Numbered from the stretch's first letter, positions 1 through 9,024 are shown. The stretch: DNA of 64,000 nt from an uncultured Paracoccaceae bacterium (GCA_947503925.1 CANNFQ010000016.1:1-64000); one strand, 5' to 3'. The notes: generated by a model not told the origin, from the letters alone. Numbers and translations: made by a program.

Positions 1-135
1 GTGATGCCGGGCGACAACCTGAAGTTCAACGTCGAACTGATCGCACCAATCGCCATGGAAGACGGGCTGCGCTTCGCCATCCGCGAAGGCGGACGGACTG
101 TTGGTGCCGGTGTTGTGTCGAAGATCGTAGAGTAA
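1..135 (+). CDS. tuf: Elongation factor Tu, C-terminal end (partial)
   Basis: Only the last 44 codons are in the window, and the reading frame is open at its left edge. The segment reads as the end of EF-Tu domain III, including the family signatures [16 protein letters not shown] and a final KIVE before TAA. EF-Tu is the GTPase that delivers aminoacyl-tRNA to the ribosome. Its position upstream of rpsJ fits the usual str-S10 order, although a minus-strand gene now separates the two. Confidence 0.97.
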   Translation: MMPGDNLKFNVELIAPIAMEDGLRFAIREGGRTVGAGVVSKIVE

Positions 136-230
136 GGGGCGGCTTGGGCGTCAGCCCAAACGCACCTAGCGGGTGGCAGGTGAATACGCAGTAATCACCG
201 AGAACCCGCACCCTCTCCAATCAGGGACGC

Positions 231-270
231 GTGGGTTCTACCCACCCTACGTAGGGTGGGTGCAACCCAC
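231..270. repeat. Inverted repeat of the GTAGGGTGGG family
   Basis: Two 20-nt arms (231-250 and 251-270) abut and are reverse complements except at two positions. Each arm is itself a small palindrome of the form GTGGGTNNNACCCAC plus CTAC. The same unit recurs as a perfect repeat at 17528-17576, with relatives at 25320-25345 and 13171-13194. Such palindromes are dispersed intergenic repeats in many proteobacteria; a role in mRNA ends or as a small mobile element is inference. Confidence 0.85.
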
Positions 271-287
271 CGCACCGCGAAACAAAC

Positions 288-318
288 AAAAGGCCGCTCC
301 AAAATGGGGCGGCCTTTT
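288..318. terminator. Hairpin terminator between tuf and the convergent nuclease gene
   Basis: AAAAGGCCGCTCC pairs with GGGGCGGCCTTTT across a short loop. The stem has A and T runs at its ends, so it can end transcription from either strand. It lies between the tuf stop and the stop of the minus-strand gene at 327. Confidence 0.8.
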
Positions 319-326
319 GTGTTTAT

Positions 327-1205
327 CTACTCCCAGTCACCTGCGTTGATGACACCTTTGTTTTCGAGCTTTGACCACGAGTCCCAATATGGAATACGTC
401 TCATTATGAATTCTTTCCTTGAAGCATTCAGATATGGTGTTTGCTCAACGATGTCCTCTTTATTCAAGATTTTTGCTCGGCTTTCTGACATTGATGGGCG
501 GAACTCAAATGTTGGAGGCATCGAAACTGCGGAGTAACCTTTCCTGCCATATCTGACGGTCATATATTGACTATGATCTCTAAGTGGTTGGAGCCGATCA
601 AACGTCATATGATATTCGTTGTCTCGCTGCAAATGCGTGCGGGACAAATTGCGCTCCGGATGATCAACAAATTCTGAGCGGCGACCGTAGATTAACACAT
701 ATTGTGGCTTGAAGTGGACCCACGGAAATTCGGCTTCAGGGCAGTACGCATCTCGAAATTGTTGTTGGTTGGTTGGCGATGATAGCCAAACCTTCCATTC
801 GGCCAATTGACTCTGCGCCTGAGTGAAATCTGCGGTTTGAGTGCCGTCTTGTCGGAATATCCTCTTGGTTGGTGCTTCAATTTCGATGAGAACAGCATAA
901 ACATGCAAGCTGTCCTTCGCGATCCAGAGGAAATCCGGTATGCGCTCATCAAAGCCAGGCAGACGCGGCTGTGTTATCAGCGCAGCCGGATAAGCACTAT
1001 GTCCTGTAGGTCCCGACATGCTTTGGCCGCCGGGTACCATGCAGGGATGTAACTCCAAGAAATTTTGAATATTTTTCTCGGTAGCACCGTCTTCTGAATT
1101 CAAAAGTTGGTTCCAATCGGCGGCCACCTGACGGCTATATTCCTCCCACAACAGCGCCGGTGGTCCATTTTCAATCTTATAAGTTTGTCGCATTAAGTTT
1201 GCCAT
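327..1205 (-). CDS. Shedu-like (DUF4263) PD-(D/E)XK nuclease-type protein
   Basis: 292 aa. The central part carries the core IPDFLW, then about 15 residues later VLIEIEAPTKRIF, then a DFTQAQSQLAEWKVWL helix. This order (PD, then an EIE/EIK strand, then a Q-rich helix ending in W) is that of the DUF4263/Shedu nuclease domain, whose founding member SduA acts in phage defence. In this copy the lysine of ExK is not at its usual place (EIEAPTK), a variant I believe exists in the family. The gene stands alone, opposite to the ribosomal genes, between tuf and rpsJ, and is less GC-rich than they are. Family assignment is by motif reading only, and a defence role is inferred. Confidence 0.65.
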   Translation of the reverse strand: MANLMRQTYKIENGPPALLWEEYSRQVAADWNQLLNSEDGATEKNIQNFLELHPCMVPGGQSMSGPTGHSAYPAALITQPRLPGFDERIPDFLWIAKDSLHVYAVLIEIEAPTKRIFRQDGTQTADFTQAQSQLAEWKVWLSSPTNQQQFRDAYCPEAEFPWVHFKPQYVLIYGRRSEFVDHPERNLSRTHLQRDNEYHMTFDRLQPLRDHSQYMTVRYGRKGYSAVSMPPTFEFRPSMSESRAKILNKEDIVEQTPYLNASRKEFIMRRIPYWDSWSKLENKGVINAGDWE

Positions 1206-1294
1206 CTGAATTGCCCATTGCTAATTAGACGATAGTGCCAAATGGGCATTGATACGTCACGTGCTTGATTTTCTCTCCAAACTCCACATCCCCC

Positions 1295-1323
1295 TTTACA
1301 CGCTCTCCGACTCCCCCTATACG
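1295..1323 (+). promoter_or_regulatory. Promoter candidate for the rpsJ segment
   Basis: TTTACA at 1295-1300 and TATACG at 1318-1323 are separated by exactly 17 nt, with a run of C just before the -10 box. The transcript would have a leader of about 120 nt before rpsJ at 1449. The same layout precedes rplB, rpmC, rplO and rpsM. Confidence 0.6.
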
Positions 1324-1448
1324 CCCGCTATCCAAACAAGGGTGCGGTCCGCCGTGCCCTTTATACGTTGGACCAAAGACGCGATGAGGGATGCCGATGA
1401 GCGGCATTCGTCCAATCCGATCTTCACCCCAATATAAGGGGATGACAT

Positions 1449-1763
1449 ATGGCCGCTCAGAGCCAAAACATCCGTATCCGCCTTAAGGCGTTTGACTACC
1501 GGGTGCTTGATGCAAGCACACAGGAAATCGTCAGCACAGCCAAGCGCACAGGCGCTTCTGTTCGTGGTCCGATCCCACTTCCTAACAAGATCGAAAAATT
1601 CACCGTTCTGCGTGGCCCCCACGTTGACAAAAAATCCCGCGATCAGTTTGAGATCCGTACGCATAAGCGACTGCTCGACATCGTTGACCCGACACCACAG
1701 ACCGTTGACGCGCTGATGAAGCTCGACCTGGCGGCCGGTGTTGACGTTCAGATTTCTGTATAA
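1449..1763 (+). CDS. rpsJ: 30S ribosomal protein S10
   Basis: 104 aa, the normal length for S10. Shows [15 protein letters not shown] at the start and the conserved [20 protein letters not shown] region that forms the loop reaching into the 30S head. The ATG at 1449 follows an AAGGGG ribosome-binding site at 1435-1440. First gene of the S10 segment; rplC follows after 12 nt. S10 also pairs with NusB in antitermination in other bacteria. Confidence 0.98.
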   Translation: MAAQSQNIRIRLKAFDYRVLDASTQEIVSTAKRTGASVRGPIPLPNKIEKFTVLRGPHVDKKSRDQFEIRTHKRLLDIVDPTPQTVDALMKLDLAAGVDVQISV

Positions 1764-1775
1764 GGAGGGTCAAGC

Positions 1776-2609
1776 ATGCTCCGTACAGGACTTATCGCAA
1801 AGAAAGTCGGCATGACCCGGCTTTTCATGGAAGACGGCAAGCAGATCCCTGTGACCGTTCTTTCGCTCGAAAACCTGCAGGTTGTGGCTCAGCGTACTGC
1901 CGAGGCTAACGGCTACACCGCTGTTCAGCTGGGTGCAGGCAATGCCAAGGCAAAGCGCACATCCAAAGCGATGCGCGGTCACTTTGCCGCTGCAAAAGTG
2001 GAACCTAAGCGCAAGGTTGCCGAATTCCGCGTCGCCCCAGAGAACATGATCAATGTGGGCGAAACGCTGACGGCGAACCATTACTTCGAAGGCCAGTATG
2101 TTGATGTCTGTGGCACATCCATTGGTAAAGGTTTTGCCGGTGCGATGAAGCGTCACAACTTCGGCGGTCTGCGTGCCACACACGGTGTTTCGATTTCGCA
2201 CCGTTCGCACGGGTCAACTGGCCAATGTCAGGATCCGGGCAAGGTTTTCAAAGGTAAGAAAATGGCAGGCCATATGGGCGCTGCCAAAGTCACAACCCAG
2301 AACCTGCAAGTTGTCAAAACCGATGCCGACCGTGGTCTGATCATGGTCAAAGGTGCCGTTCCCGGCTCCAAAGGTGGTTGGGTGACGTTGAAGGATGCGG
2401 TGAAAAAGCCGACCCCTGAAAACGTGATCTACCCTGCTGGTCTGAAATCCATGGCTGAAGAAGCCGAGCGTCTGGCCGAAGAAGCCGCTGCCGCTGCCGC
2501 CGCTGAAGAGGAAGCCGCCGCAAAGGCCGCAGCCGAAGCAGAACAGGCCGCATTGGAGGCTGCTGAAACCGATGCCCCAGCTGAGGGAGGCGACAACAAT
2601 GAAAGCTGA
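1776..2609 (+). CDS. rplC: 50S ribosomal protein L3 with a long Ala/Glu tail
   Basis: 277 aa against about 210 in most bacteria. The L3 core ends near residue 222 and has the signature [16 protein letters not shown]; the Q of CQDPG corresponds to the glutamine methylated by PrmB in Escherichia coli. The remaining 50 or so residues are a low-complexity Ala/Glu/Lys stretch ([19 protein letters not shown] and on) that should form a helix or coiled coil. AGGAGGG at 1763-1769 is the ribosome-binding site. The stop overlaps the rplD start by 11 nt. Confidence 0.98.
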   Translation: MLRTGLIAKKVGMTRLFMEDGKQIPVTVLSLENLQVVAQRTAEANGYTAVQLGAGNAKAKRTSKAMRGHFAAAKVEPKRKVAEFRVAPENMINVGETLTANHYFEGQYVDVCGTSIGKGFAGAMKRHNFGGLRATHGVSISHRSHGSTGQCQDPGKVFKGKKMAGHMGAAKVTTQNLQVVKTDADRGLIMVKGAVPGSKGGWVTLKDAVKKPTPENVIYPAGLKSMAEEAERLAEEAAAAAAAEEEAAAKAAAEAEQAALEAAETDAPAEGGDNNES

Positions 2610-3219
2610 TGCAATCAAACTGGACGGCAAGAAAGCCGGATCTGTTGAGCTGAATGACGAGATTTTCGGTCTGGAGCCCCGCAAGGACATCCTGCACCGT
2701 GTCGTTCGTTGGCAGCGTAACAAGGCCATGGCAGGCACACATGATGTGCTGGGCCGGTCTGAAGTGTCTTACTCGACCAAGAAGATCTATCGCCAAAAGG
2801 GCACCGGTGGCGCACGTCACGGGTCGCGCGGCGCGCCGATCTTCCGCTCGGGTGGTATCTATAAGGGCCCAACGCCCCGCAGCCACGCCCATGACCTGCC
2901 CAAGAAGTTCCGCAAGCTGGGTCTGAAGCACGCATTGTCCGCCAAAGTGGCCGCAGGCGAGCTGGTGATCGTTGACACAATCGAAGTGAAAGACGCCAAA
3001 ACCGGCGCGCTGGCCAAAATGGTGGGCGCATTGGGTTGGAAGCGTGCGCTGATCATCGACGGTGCAGAGGTCAACGCAGACTTCAAAAAGGCAGCCGCCA
3101 ACATCACAACCTTGGACGTTCTCCCCTCACAGGGTGCCAACGTCTACGACATCCTGCGGTCTGACACGCTTGTGCTGACCAAAGCAGGCGTCGAAGCACT
3201 GGAGGCTCGTTTGTCATGA
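2599..3219 (+). CDS. rplD: 50S ribosomal protein L4
   Basis: 206 aa. Shows the L4 loop residues [19 protein letters not shown], which line the peptide exit tunnel. I chose the ATG at 2599 because GGGAGG at 2584-2589 precedes it and the protein then starts [11 protein letters not shown] as in relatives; a start at 2572 in the same frame would add nine residues with no support. The start lies inside the end of rplC, and the stop overlaps rplW, suggesting translational coupling. In gammaproteobacteria L4 represses its own operon; nothing here shows that directly. Confidence 0.97.
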   Translation: MKADAIKLDGKKAGSVELNDEIFGLEPRKDILHRVVRWQRNKAMAGTHDVLGRSEVSYSTKKIYRQKGTGGARHGSRGAPIFRSGGIYKGPTPRSHAHDLPKKFRKLGLKHALSAKVAAGELVIVDTIEVKDAKTGALAKMVGALGWKRALIIDGAEVNADFKKAAANITTLDVLPSQGANVYDILRSDTLVLTKAGVEALEARLS

Positions 3220-3512
3220 GCGCGAAAGCAGAACATTACGACGTGATCCGCAAGCCGGTGATCACCGAAAAGGCAACCATGGCGTCCGAGCAGAATGCCG
3301 TTGTTTTCGAAGTGGCCATCGACGCCAACAAGCCGATGATCAAGCAGGCTGTTGAAGCCCTGTTTGGTGTGAAGGTCAAAGCGGTGAACACATCGATCAC
3401 CAAAGGCAAGGTAAAGCGTTTCCGTGGTGCATTGGGTACCCGCAAGGACGTCAAGAAAGCCTATGTCACGCTCGAAGAGGGTAATACCATCGACGTGTCC
3501 ACCGGGCTGTAA
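3216..3512 (+). CDS. rplW: 50S ribosomal protein L23
   Basis: 98 aa, usual length. Starts with [17 protein letters not shown] and has the conserved [14 protein letters not shown] loop. L23 sits at the tunnel exit and is the docking site for trigger factor and SRP. The start overlaps the rplD stop by 4 nt (ATGA). It is the last gene of the first ribosomal segment: a terminator follows, and rplB, normally next, lies 2.9 kb downstream. Confidence 0.98.
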   Translation: MSAKAEHYDVIRKPVITEKATMASEQNAVVFEVAIDANKPMIKQAVEALFGVKVKAVNTSITKGKVKRFRGALGTRKDVKKAYVTLEEGNTIDVSTGL

Positions 3513-3533
3513 TCACCCCGGCATATTCTAAAG

Positions 3534-3563
3534 AAGGCCCTCGCATTTGCGGGGGCCTTTTTT
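3534..3563. terminator. Terminator after rplW
   Basis: AAGGCCC (3534-3540) pairs with GGGCC/TTTT beyond a short GC loop, followed by a run of six T. It closes the rpsJ-rplW transcript and may also serve the convergent DUF1304 gene, whose stop is at 3569. Confidence 0.8.
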
Positions 3564-3568
3564 GTTGG

Positions 3569-3943
3569 TCAGGCCTTTTGCCGTCCCAGCCATAGCAGGA
3601 TCAGGGTGATGGTGGCGGGCACGGCCTGGACGAACAGAATGCGCGTCGATGCGGTTGCGGCGCCAAAGACCCCGGCGGCCAGAACGAACAGCAGAAAACA
3701 GGTCGCCACGTTCAGTTGCCATTTCCGATCCTGGATCAACAGTGACCAGATCAGCCCGGCTGCAAGGAAGCTATTATAAAGCCCCTGATTGGCGGCCAGG
3801 GTGACGGTGGGGGTAAACAGCTCTGCCGGGAAAGTGGTGAACACCTCCGGTCCGCGCGTCTCCCAGGCGAAGATTTCGAAATAGGCGATGTAGAGGTGAA
3901 GTGCCGCGATCAGGGCGACAAGGATCAGACCGATGATGCGCAT
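3569..3943 (-). CDS. DUF1304 small membrane protein
   Basis: 124 aa with four hydrophobic segments: residues about 3-20, 47-65, 76-95 and 100-118. The N-terminus IIGLILVALIAALHLYIAYFE followed by W-x-x-x-GPEVF matches the DUF1304 family of small four-helix inner-membrane proteins of unknown role. Start at 3943 is set by AGGAGG just upstream on the minus strand; a longer frame to 4024 has no ribosome-binding site. It stands alone, convergent with rplW. Confidence 0.8.
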   Translation of the reverse strand: MRIIGLILVALIAALHLYIAYFEIFAWETRGPEVFTTFPAELFTPTVTLAANQGLYNSFLAAGLIWSLLIQDRKWQLNVATCFLLFVLAAGVFGAATASTRILFVQAVPATITLILLWLGRQKA

Positions 3944-4072
3944 GAGGAAGCCTCCTGTTTGCAGGATCGTATGTGGTTTCGACGTCGGAGACAAATGCGC
4001 GCCGTTTGCTTTGACCCACGTCAACCCGGCGTCGGTGATCCTGTGCTATGATCCGGGCATGGAGGGCACGAG

Positions 4073-4438
4073 ATGTTCAAAGTCACGAAACCTGCCGATA
4101 ACCGTTTGGATATTGAACTGGAGGGCGCGCTGGAGGCGGAGACGATGCGCATAGCACTGGATGAACTGGTGCATCTGTCGCAGGATATCAACGAAGGCCG
4201 GATGCTGTACACCATTCGCGGTTTCAGCATGCCGACGCTTGGGGCGTTGGGGGTGGAGTTCGGGTATCTGCCCAAGCTGTTTGGTCTGCTGGGACGGTTC
4301 GACAAATGCGCGGTCTGTTCTGATACGGGCTGGCTGCGCACAGCGGCAGAGGTCGAAGGGGCCGTTATCCCGGGACTGGAGATCAAGGCGTTCGCGCTTG
4401 AGCAGGTCGAAGCGGCGGAGGCGTGGCTGGCTGCATGA
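4073..4438 (+). CDS. SpoIIAA-like (STAS-type) protein
   Basis: 121 aa. Reads as the SpoIIAA-like family: N-terminal strand [23 protein letters not shown], then a C-terminal [22 protein letters not shown] and an acidic helix [12 protein letters not shown]. These soluble proteins have the anti-sigma-antagonist fold but usually lack the phosphorylatable serine, and have no known partner. Start ATG at 4073 follows GGAGGG. Transcribed in the same direction as the DUF2200 gene 118 nt downstream. Confidence 0.75.
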   Translation: MFKVTKPADNRLDIELEGALEAETMRIALDELVHLSQDINEGRMLYTIRGFSMPTLGALGVEFGYLPKLFGLLGRFDKCAVCSDTGWLRTAAEVEGAVIPGLEIKAFALEQVEAAEAWLAA

Positions 4439-4556
4439 ACACCCGGGTAGTCGCCAGATATCCAATGGCCTTCTAGACCGGTTTGGTGATGAACAAGACC
4501 CTGGGCGTGACAGCGTCTGGGGCCTTTTCTATGCTGACGGGGCAGGAGGATGGCCC

Positions 4557-4901
4557 ATGTCGCACCCGATCTACAAAATGAGTTTTGCCAGCGTGTACCC
4601 GCATTACGTCGCGAAGGCCGAAAAGAAGGAGCGGACGAAGGCGCAGGTGGATGAGCTGATCTATTGGCTGACCGGCTACGATGCGGCGGGGCTGTCAGTG
4701 GCGCTGGCGGACGAACGCGACTTCGCGGGTTTCTTCGCGCAGGCCCCGGCGATGAACCCGAACCGGAGGCTCATAAAAGGGGTGGTGTGCGGCGTGCGGG
4801 TGGAAGAGATCGCAGAGCCGTTGATGCAGGAAATCCGCTACCTTGATAAATTGATCGACGAACTGGCGCGCGGGAAGAAATTCGAGAACATCAAAAGGTG
4901 A
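4557..4901 (+). CDS. DUF2200 family protein
   Basis: 114 aa. The pattern [35 protein letters not shown], and later [19 protein letters not shown] with [16 protein letters not shown], is that of DUF2200, a small cytosolic family of unknown function. ATG at 4557 is preceded by GGAGG. A longer in-frame reading to 4161 overlaps the SpoIIAA-like gene and its extra residues look like random Arg/Gly-rich shadow, so I reject it. Confidence 0.8.
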   Translation: MSHPIYKMSFASVYPHYVAKAEKKERTKAQVDELIYWLTGYDAAGLSVALADERDFAGFFAQAPAMNPNRRLIKGVVCGVRVEEIAEPLMQEIRYLDKLIDELARGKKFENIKR

Positions 4902-4934
4902 GGCGCTAACCGCGATCACTTACCGCCGTCCGCA

Positions 4935-4955
4935 ACTACAAAGCTGCTTTGTAGT
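4935..4955. terminator. Convergent hairpin between DUF2200 and PIN genes
   Basis: ACTACAAAG and CTTTGTAGT pair over a 3-nt loop. The hairpin overlaps the last codons of the minus-strand PIN gene and lies 34 nt after the DUF2200 stop. There is no long T run, so it is a weak terminator at best. Confidence 0.45.
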
Positions 4956-5529
4956 CGTGCATTAGAGATGCAGTCTTGAGCATAGACTGGCCTTCACAAA
5001 GTGTGATTAACTTCTCCGCTGTGATTTCAGGATTCTTGAGCTTCTCTCGCATATGCCGAAGCGTTGCCATCGTGTCGGAAGGTGAAAGCGAGATGCAGTC
5101 GGCAAAGAATGTGTCTGCCGACAGCGGCTCTACATCGAAGGACCTGCAATAATCGGTTGGAAAGTCCTTTAGGTTATCCGTTATGATGACTGATGCGCTG
5201 GTTTTAATGGCAGAAGCCAAAACGTGGCGGTCTTTCTTATTTATCTCCGTCAATGTTGCCTCCAGTGCTTCGTAGCCTTCTACTGACGCGTCTTCAAACG
5301 CGGAGCACATGTTTTCGCGTTATCGCTTTGCACCTACTTTTGGCTTTGGGACTTTTCGCCGCCGCAACAGCTTTTCAATTGTTCGTTCCGTCTCATCCAT
5401 AATCCTCTCGGACCACCGAATTCGGTAGAACTCAGCTTCGGCCAGTGACAAAAGCATGTTGCGCTTGAGCGCACTGGCCAATACGCATGCGTCGGCCAGT
5501 GCAGTAAAGCGATCTGCTTGATAATTCAA
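4936..5529 (-). pseudogene. PIN-domain toxin interrupted by an in-frame TAA
   Basis: Two open stretches, 5529-5320 and 5319-4936, lie in the same frame and are separated only by TAA at 5322-5320. Joined, they give one PIN protein of about 197 aa: ADACVLASALKRNMLLSLAEAEFY near the start, then FEDASVEGYEALE, KKDRHVLASAIKTSASVIITDNLKDF, where the DACVL, DRHVLA and TDN acidic residues match the PIN metal site. The start is TTG at 5529, overlapping the antitoxin stop by 4 nt (TTGA). A shorter product could begin at ATG 5310 but would lack the first catalytic Asp. PIN toxins are RNases paired with an antitoxin; this one appears dead. Confidence 0.8.
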
Positions 5530-5993
5530 AGCAGCCCGTGCTCACCATCGAATTGAGCCAAGTCTTCCAAGGCTACAGCTCGTTTAGCGTCACGTTTTTC
5601 CTTGTAGGCCATAAGGTCGCTGGCCTTAATACGCCTATGTCTACCGACGCGTTCATAAGCTATGTCATGTCGTTCCAGCAGTTTGATCAGATGAGGCCGT
5701 GATACGTTGAGGATATCGGCGGCTTGTTGCGTCGTAAGCTGACTATCCAACGGGATGAGTTGGAAGCCACGGCCACTACTCACGAGACGCAACACTTCCA
5801 GAAAGGATTGCGCGAGTGCTGGAGACAGCGTGATTGGCTGGGTTTTGCCCTTTTCATCGGCAATGTTGATTACGGTTTCGCCGTCTTCTTTGAACTGAGA
5901 GGCGACGATTTGTCTAAGTGCCTCGGCGTTTGAGCTTTCCACTTCTGTTGGCAAGCGTTCATCAAAGGCCGACGCGTGTAACGCGGCGTTCAT
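5526..5993 (-). CDS. Antitoxin-like excisionase-family DNA-binding protein
   Basis: 155 aa. Residues about 85-135 form an AlpA/excisionase-type winged helix: LTTQQAADILNVSRPHLIKLLERHDIAYERVGRHRRIKASDLMAYKEKR. The N-terminal 80 residues lack a recognised fold. The gene directly precedes, and overlaps by 4 nt, a PIN-domain gene, the arrangement of a type II toxin-antitoxin pair in which this protein would bind DNA and the toxin. Since the toxin has a stop codon, the antitoxin may be the surviving half. Less GC-rich than the ribosomal genes. Confidence 0.75.
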   Translation of the reverse strand: MNAALHASAFDERLPTEVESSNAEALRQIVASQFKEDGETVINIADEKGKTQPITLSPALAQSFLEVLRLVSSGRGFQLIPLDSQLTTQQAADILNVSRPHLIKLLERHDIAYERVGRHRRIKASDLMAYKEKRDAKRAVALEDLAQFDGEHGLL

Positions 5994-6239
5994 GGCTTGT
6001 TTTCCCGTTTGCTATGTTTGGTCGGTTGGATTCGTTTCTGGTTTGATGGTCTTCTCAACCTTCGTTTAGACCCTTTATATGGCCCTATTCGAAATATTCG
6101 CAACACCTTTTGTCATTCTTGAGTAAACAAAGTGTTGATAGTGCGGCAGATAATGAAGCGCTGGATTTACATAATTCATTGTGCGCACCATGCAATTTAT
6201 CTCGGCGCTTTACATGCATTGTAAAGGATCACACACCCC

Positions 6240-6268
6240 TTGCAACCGCACCCATCCCCCCCTATAAG
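6240..6268 (+). promoter_or_regulatory. Promoter candidate for the rplB segment
   Basis: TTGCAA at 6240-6245 and TATAAG at 6263-6268 are 17 nt apart, and the spacer ends in seven C. This resembles the rpsJ promoter at 1295. It would supply the rplB-rpsS-rplV-rpsC-rplP transcript that the rplW terminator cuts off from rpsJ. Confidence 0.65.
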
Positions 6269-6282
6269 CCGCGCATCGCAAC

Positions 6283-6308
6283 CACCCCGGATTCGTTCGG
6301 GGTGTTTT
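6283..6308 (+). terminator. Terminator-like hairpin in the rplB leader
   Basis: CACCCCG (6283-6289) pairs with CGGGGTG (6298-6304) and is followed by TTTT. It begins about 10 nt after the expected transcription start, inside the leader and 80 nt before rplB, so it would act as an attenuator rather than an operon end. The attenuation idea is inference. Confidence 0.5.
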
Positions 6309-6388
6309 GATTTGACCATCGGGCACCTACGGGGGCCTTAACCACATAGGCCTCACCAGAGGCCGCCAAGCAAACGGAAGAAGCTAAC

Positions 6389-7231
6389 ATGGCACTCAAG
6401 TCGTACAAACCGACGACGCCGGGCCAGCGTGGGCTGGTGCTGATCGACCGTTCGGAGCTTTGGAAAGGACGTCCTGTCAAATCCCTTACTCAGGGTTTGA
6501 CCAAATCGGGCGGCCGGAACAACACCGGACGGATCACCATGCGTCGCATTGGTGGGGGCGCAAAGCGTCTTTACCGCATCGTCGATTTCAAGCGTAACAA
6601 GCTGGACATGTCCGCTGTTGTCGCGCGGATCGAATATGACCCGAACCGGACCGCGTTTATCGCCCTTATTCAATACGAAGATGGCACCCAGAATTACATC
6701 CTTGCCCCGCAGCGCCTTGCTGTTGGTGACAAGGTGATCGCATCTGCCAAGGCTGACATTAAGCCCGGCAACGCGATGCCTTTCTCTGGCATGCCCATCG
6801 GCACAATCGTTCACAACATCGAAATGAAGCCAGGCAAAGGCGGCCAGATCGCCCGTGCAGCCGGCACCTACGCCCAATTCGTTGGTCGTGATGGTGGCTA
6901 CGCGCAGGTCCGTCTGTCTTCGGGTGAATTGCGCCTGATCCGTCAGGAATGCATGGCCACTGTTGGTGCTGTGTCCAACCCGGACAATTCCAACCAGAAC
7001 TTCGGTAAGGCTGGCCGTAACCGTCACAAGGGCATCCGTCCTTCCGTGCGCGGTGTTGCCATGAACCCGATCGATCACCCGCATGGTGGTGGTGAAGGCC
7101 GCACGTCTGGTGGTCGTACGCCTGTGACGCCTTGGGGCAAAGACACCAAGGGCAAGCGTACCCGTAACAAAAACAAAGCATCCCAGCGCCTTATCGTGCG
7201 TTCGCGGCATGCCAAGAAGAAGGGTCGTTAA
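6389..7231 (+). CDS. rplB: 50S ribosomal protein L2
   Basis: 280 aa, standard length. Conserved C-terminal region [23 protein letters not shown] includes the histidine long linked to peptidyl-transferase assembly. Starts [15 protein letters not shown] as in other alphaproteobacteria, behind a GGAAGAAG ribosome-binding site. First gene of the second ribosomal segment; rpsS follows after 2 nt. Confidence 0.98.
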   Translation: MALKSYKPTTPGQRGLVLIDRSELWKGRPVKSLTQGLTKSGGRNNTGRITMRRIGGGAKRLYRIVDFKRNKLDMSAVVARIEYDPNRTAFIALIQYEDGTQNYILAPQRLAVGDKVIASAKADIKPGNAMPFSGMPIGTIVHNIEMKPGKGGQIARAAGTYAQFVGRDGGYAQVRLSSGELRLIRQECMATVGAVSNPDNSNQNFGKAGRNRHKGIRPSVRGVAMNPIDHPHGGGEGRTSGGRTPVTPWGKDTKGKRTRNKNKASQRLIVRSRHAKKKGR

Positions 7232-7233
7232 TT

Positions 7234-7512
7234 ATGGCTCGTTCCGTCTGGAAAGGCCCGTTTGTCGACGCCTATGTCTTGAAAAAGGCAGAAGCATCGC
7301 GCGAAAGCGGCCGCAACGAAGTGATCAAGATCTGGTCACGTCGTTCTACCATCCTGCCTCAGTTCGTTGGTCTGACCTTTGGGGTCTACAACGGCAAGAA
7401 GCATATCCCCGTCAACGTCAGCGAAGACATGATTGGTCAGAAGTTCGGTGAATATTCGCCAACCCGCACCTATTACGGTCATGCCGCTGACAAAAAAGCG
7501 AAGCGGAAATAA
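7234..7512 (+). CDS. rpsS: 30S ribosomal protein S19
   Basis: 92 aa. Has the S19 signature region [41 protein letters not shown] in outline. S19 lies in the 30S head and contacts S13. Closely packed between rplB and rplV, 3 nt before the latter. Confidence 0.98.
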   Translation: MARSVWKGPFVDAYVLKKAEASRESGRNEVIKIWSRRSTILPQFVGLTFGVYNGKKHIPVNVSEDMIGQKFGEYSPTRTYYGHAADKKAKRK

Positions 7513-7515
7513 GTC

Positions 7516-7896
7516 ATGGGCCAGGAAAAGAACCCCCGCCGCGTGGCAGACAACGAAGCGATGGCAAAACTGCGCATGCTTCGGACATCCCCGCAGAAAC
7601 TGAACCTCGTCGCTGGTCTGATCCGGGGCAAGAAGGTTGAAGCTGCGTTGAACGATCTGACTTTTTCCAAAAAGCGGATCGCAGCTGACGTGAAGAAATG
7701 CCTTCAGTCCGCCATCGCCAACGCAGAAAACAATCACAACCTGGATGTTGATGAACTGGTCGTCGCAGAAGCCTATTGCGGCAAGAACCTGATCATGAAG
7801 CGCGGTCGCCCGCGTGCCCGTGGTCGTTTTGGCAAGATCATCAAGCCATTTTCGGAAATCACAATTGTGGTTCGCCAAGTTGAGGAGCAAGCATAA
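7516..7896 (+). CDS. rplV: 50S ribosomal protein L22
   Basis: 126 aa. Shows [28 protein letters not shown], and the beta-hairpin end [17 protein letters not shown] that lines the exit tunnel and is a site of macrolide-resistance mutations in other species. The stop overlaps the rpsC start by one base. Confidence 0.98.
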   Translation: MGQEKNPRRVADNEAMAKLRMLRTSPQKLNLVAGLIRGKKVEAALNDLTFSKKRIAADVKKCLQSAIANAENNHNLDVDELVVAEAYCGKNLIMKRGRPRARGRFGKIIKPFSEITIVVRQVEEQA

Positions 7897-8597
7897 TGGG
7901 TAACAAAGTAAACCCGATCGGTATGCGCCTTCAGGTCAACCGTACCTGGGACAGCCGTTGGTATGCAGATACCAAAGACTATGGCGACATGCTTCTGGAA
8001 GACCTCAAGATCAAGGACTTCATCAAGGAAGAATGCAAGCAATCCGGCATCAGCCGCGTGATCATCGAACGTCCGCACAAGAAGTGCCGCGTCACGATCC
8101 ACGCTGCCCGCCCCGGTGTCATCATCGGCAAGAAAGGTGCAGACATCGAAGGTCTGCGCAAGAAGCTGGCCAACCTGACCGCATCGGAACTGCACCTGAA
8201 CATCGTTGAGGTCCGCAAGCCCGAACTGGACGCAGCCTTGGTTGCTGAATCCATCGGTCAGCAGCTGGAACGCCGTGTGTCCTTCCGCCGTGCGATGAAA
8301 CGTGCCGTACAGAACGCGATGCGCATGGGCGCCCTGGGTATCCGGGTCAACCTTGCCGGTCGTCTTGGCGGTGCCGAGATTGCACGGACCGAATGGTATC
8401 GTGAAGGCCGCGTGCCGCTGCACACATTGCGTGCCGATATCGACTATGCGCATTACGAGGCGATGACACCTTACGGCATCATCGGCATCAAGGTGTTCAT
8501 CTACAAAGGTGACATCATGGAGCACGACCCCTCCGCGCATGACCGCAAACATGCTGAGCTGCAAGAGGGCGCTGTCCCTCGCGGCCCACGTCGCTAA
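7896..8597 (+). CDS. rpsC: 30S ribosomal protein S3
   Basis: 233 aa. Contains the KH RNA-binding loop ([19 protein letters not shown]) and the C-terminal signature [26 protein letters not shown] in outline. S3 helps form the mRNA entry tunnel and its helicase activity. Translationally coupled to rplV through a TAATG overlap. Confidence 0.98.
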   Translation: MGNKVNPIGMRLQVNRTWDSRWYADTKDYGDMLLEDLKIKDFIKEECKQSGISRVIIERPHKKCRVTIHAARPGVIIGKKGADIEGLRKKLANLTASELHLNIVEVRKPELDAALVAESIGQQLERRVSFRRAMKRAVQNAMRMGALGIRVNLAGRLGGAEIARTEWYREGRVPLHTLRADIDYAHYEAMTPYGIIGIKVFIYKGDIMEHDPSAHDRKHAELQEGAVPRGPRR

Positions 8598-8610
8598 GGA
8601 GACCTGAACA

Positions 8611-9024
8611 ATGCTTCAGCCAAAGCGTACAAAATTCCGCAAGATGCACAAAGGCCGGATCAAGGGCGAAGCCAAAGGCGGCTCTGATCTGAACTTCGGC
8701 ACTTACGGTCTGAAAGCCACCCAGCCAGAGCGGGTCACCGCGCGGCAAATCGAAGCCGCCCGTCGGGCCATGACGCGTCACATGAAGCGTCAGGGCCGTG
8801 TCTGGATCCGGATCTTCCCCGATACCCCCGTGACGTCGAAACCTGTCGAGGTTCGTATGGGTAAAGGTAAGGGTTCGGTCGATTTCTGGGCCTGCAAAGT
8901 CAAGCCCGGCCGCGTGATGTTCGAAATCGACGGCGTGTCAGAAGGCGTCGCCCGCGAGGCCTTGCGCCTTGCCGCGATGAAACTGCCGGTAAAGACACGG
9001 ACTGTGGTTCGGGAAGACTGGTAA
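8611..9024 (+). CDS. rplP: 50S ribosomal protein L16
   Basis: 137 aa. Starts [16 protein letters not shown] and has [27 protein letters not shown], the conserved core that binds near the A-site tRNA. Last gene of the rplB segment. The usual neighbour rpmC is displaced by 5.1 kb. Confidence 0.98.
   Translation: MLQPKRTKFRKMHKGRIKGEAKGGSDLNFGTYGLKATQPERVTARQIEAARRAMTRHMKRQGRVWIRIFPDTPVTSKPVEVRMGKGKGSVDFWACKVKPGRVMFEIDGVSEGVAREALRLAAMKLPVKTRTVVREDW

Larger units (their letters stand above)
5994..6388. other. Intergenic region upstream of rplB
   Basis: 395 nt without a convincing gene. The left part (5994-6200) is AT-rich and should hold the antitoxin promoter on the minus strand, which I could not place. 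The right part holds the rplB promoter and a leader with a terminator-like hairpin, listed separately. A short plus-strand frame at 6110-6310 has no family features. Confidence 0.5.
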
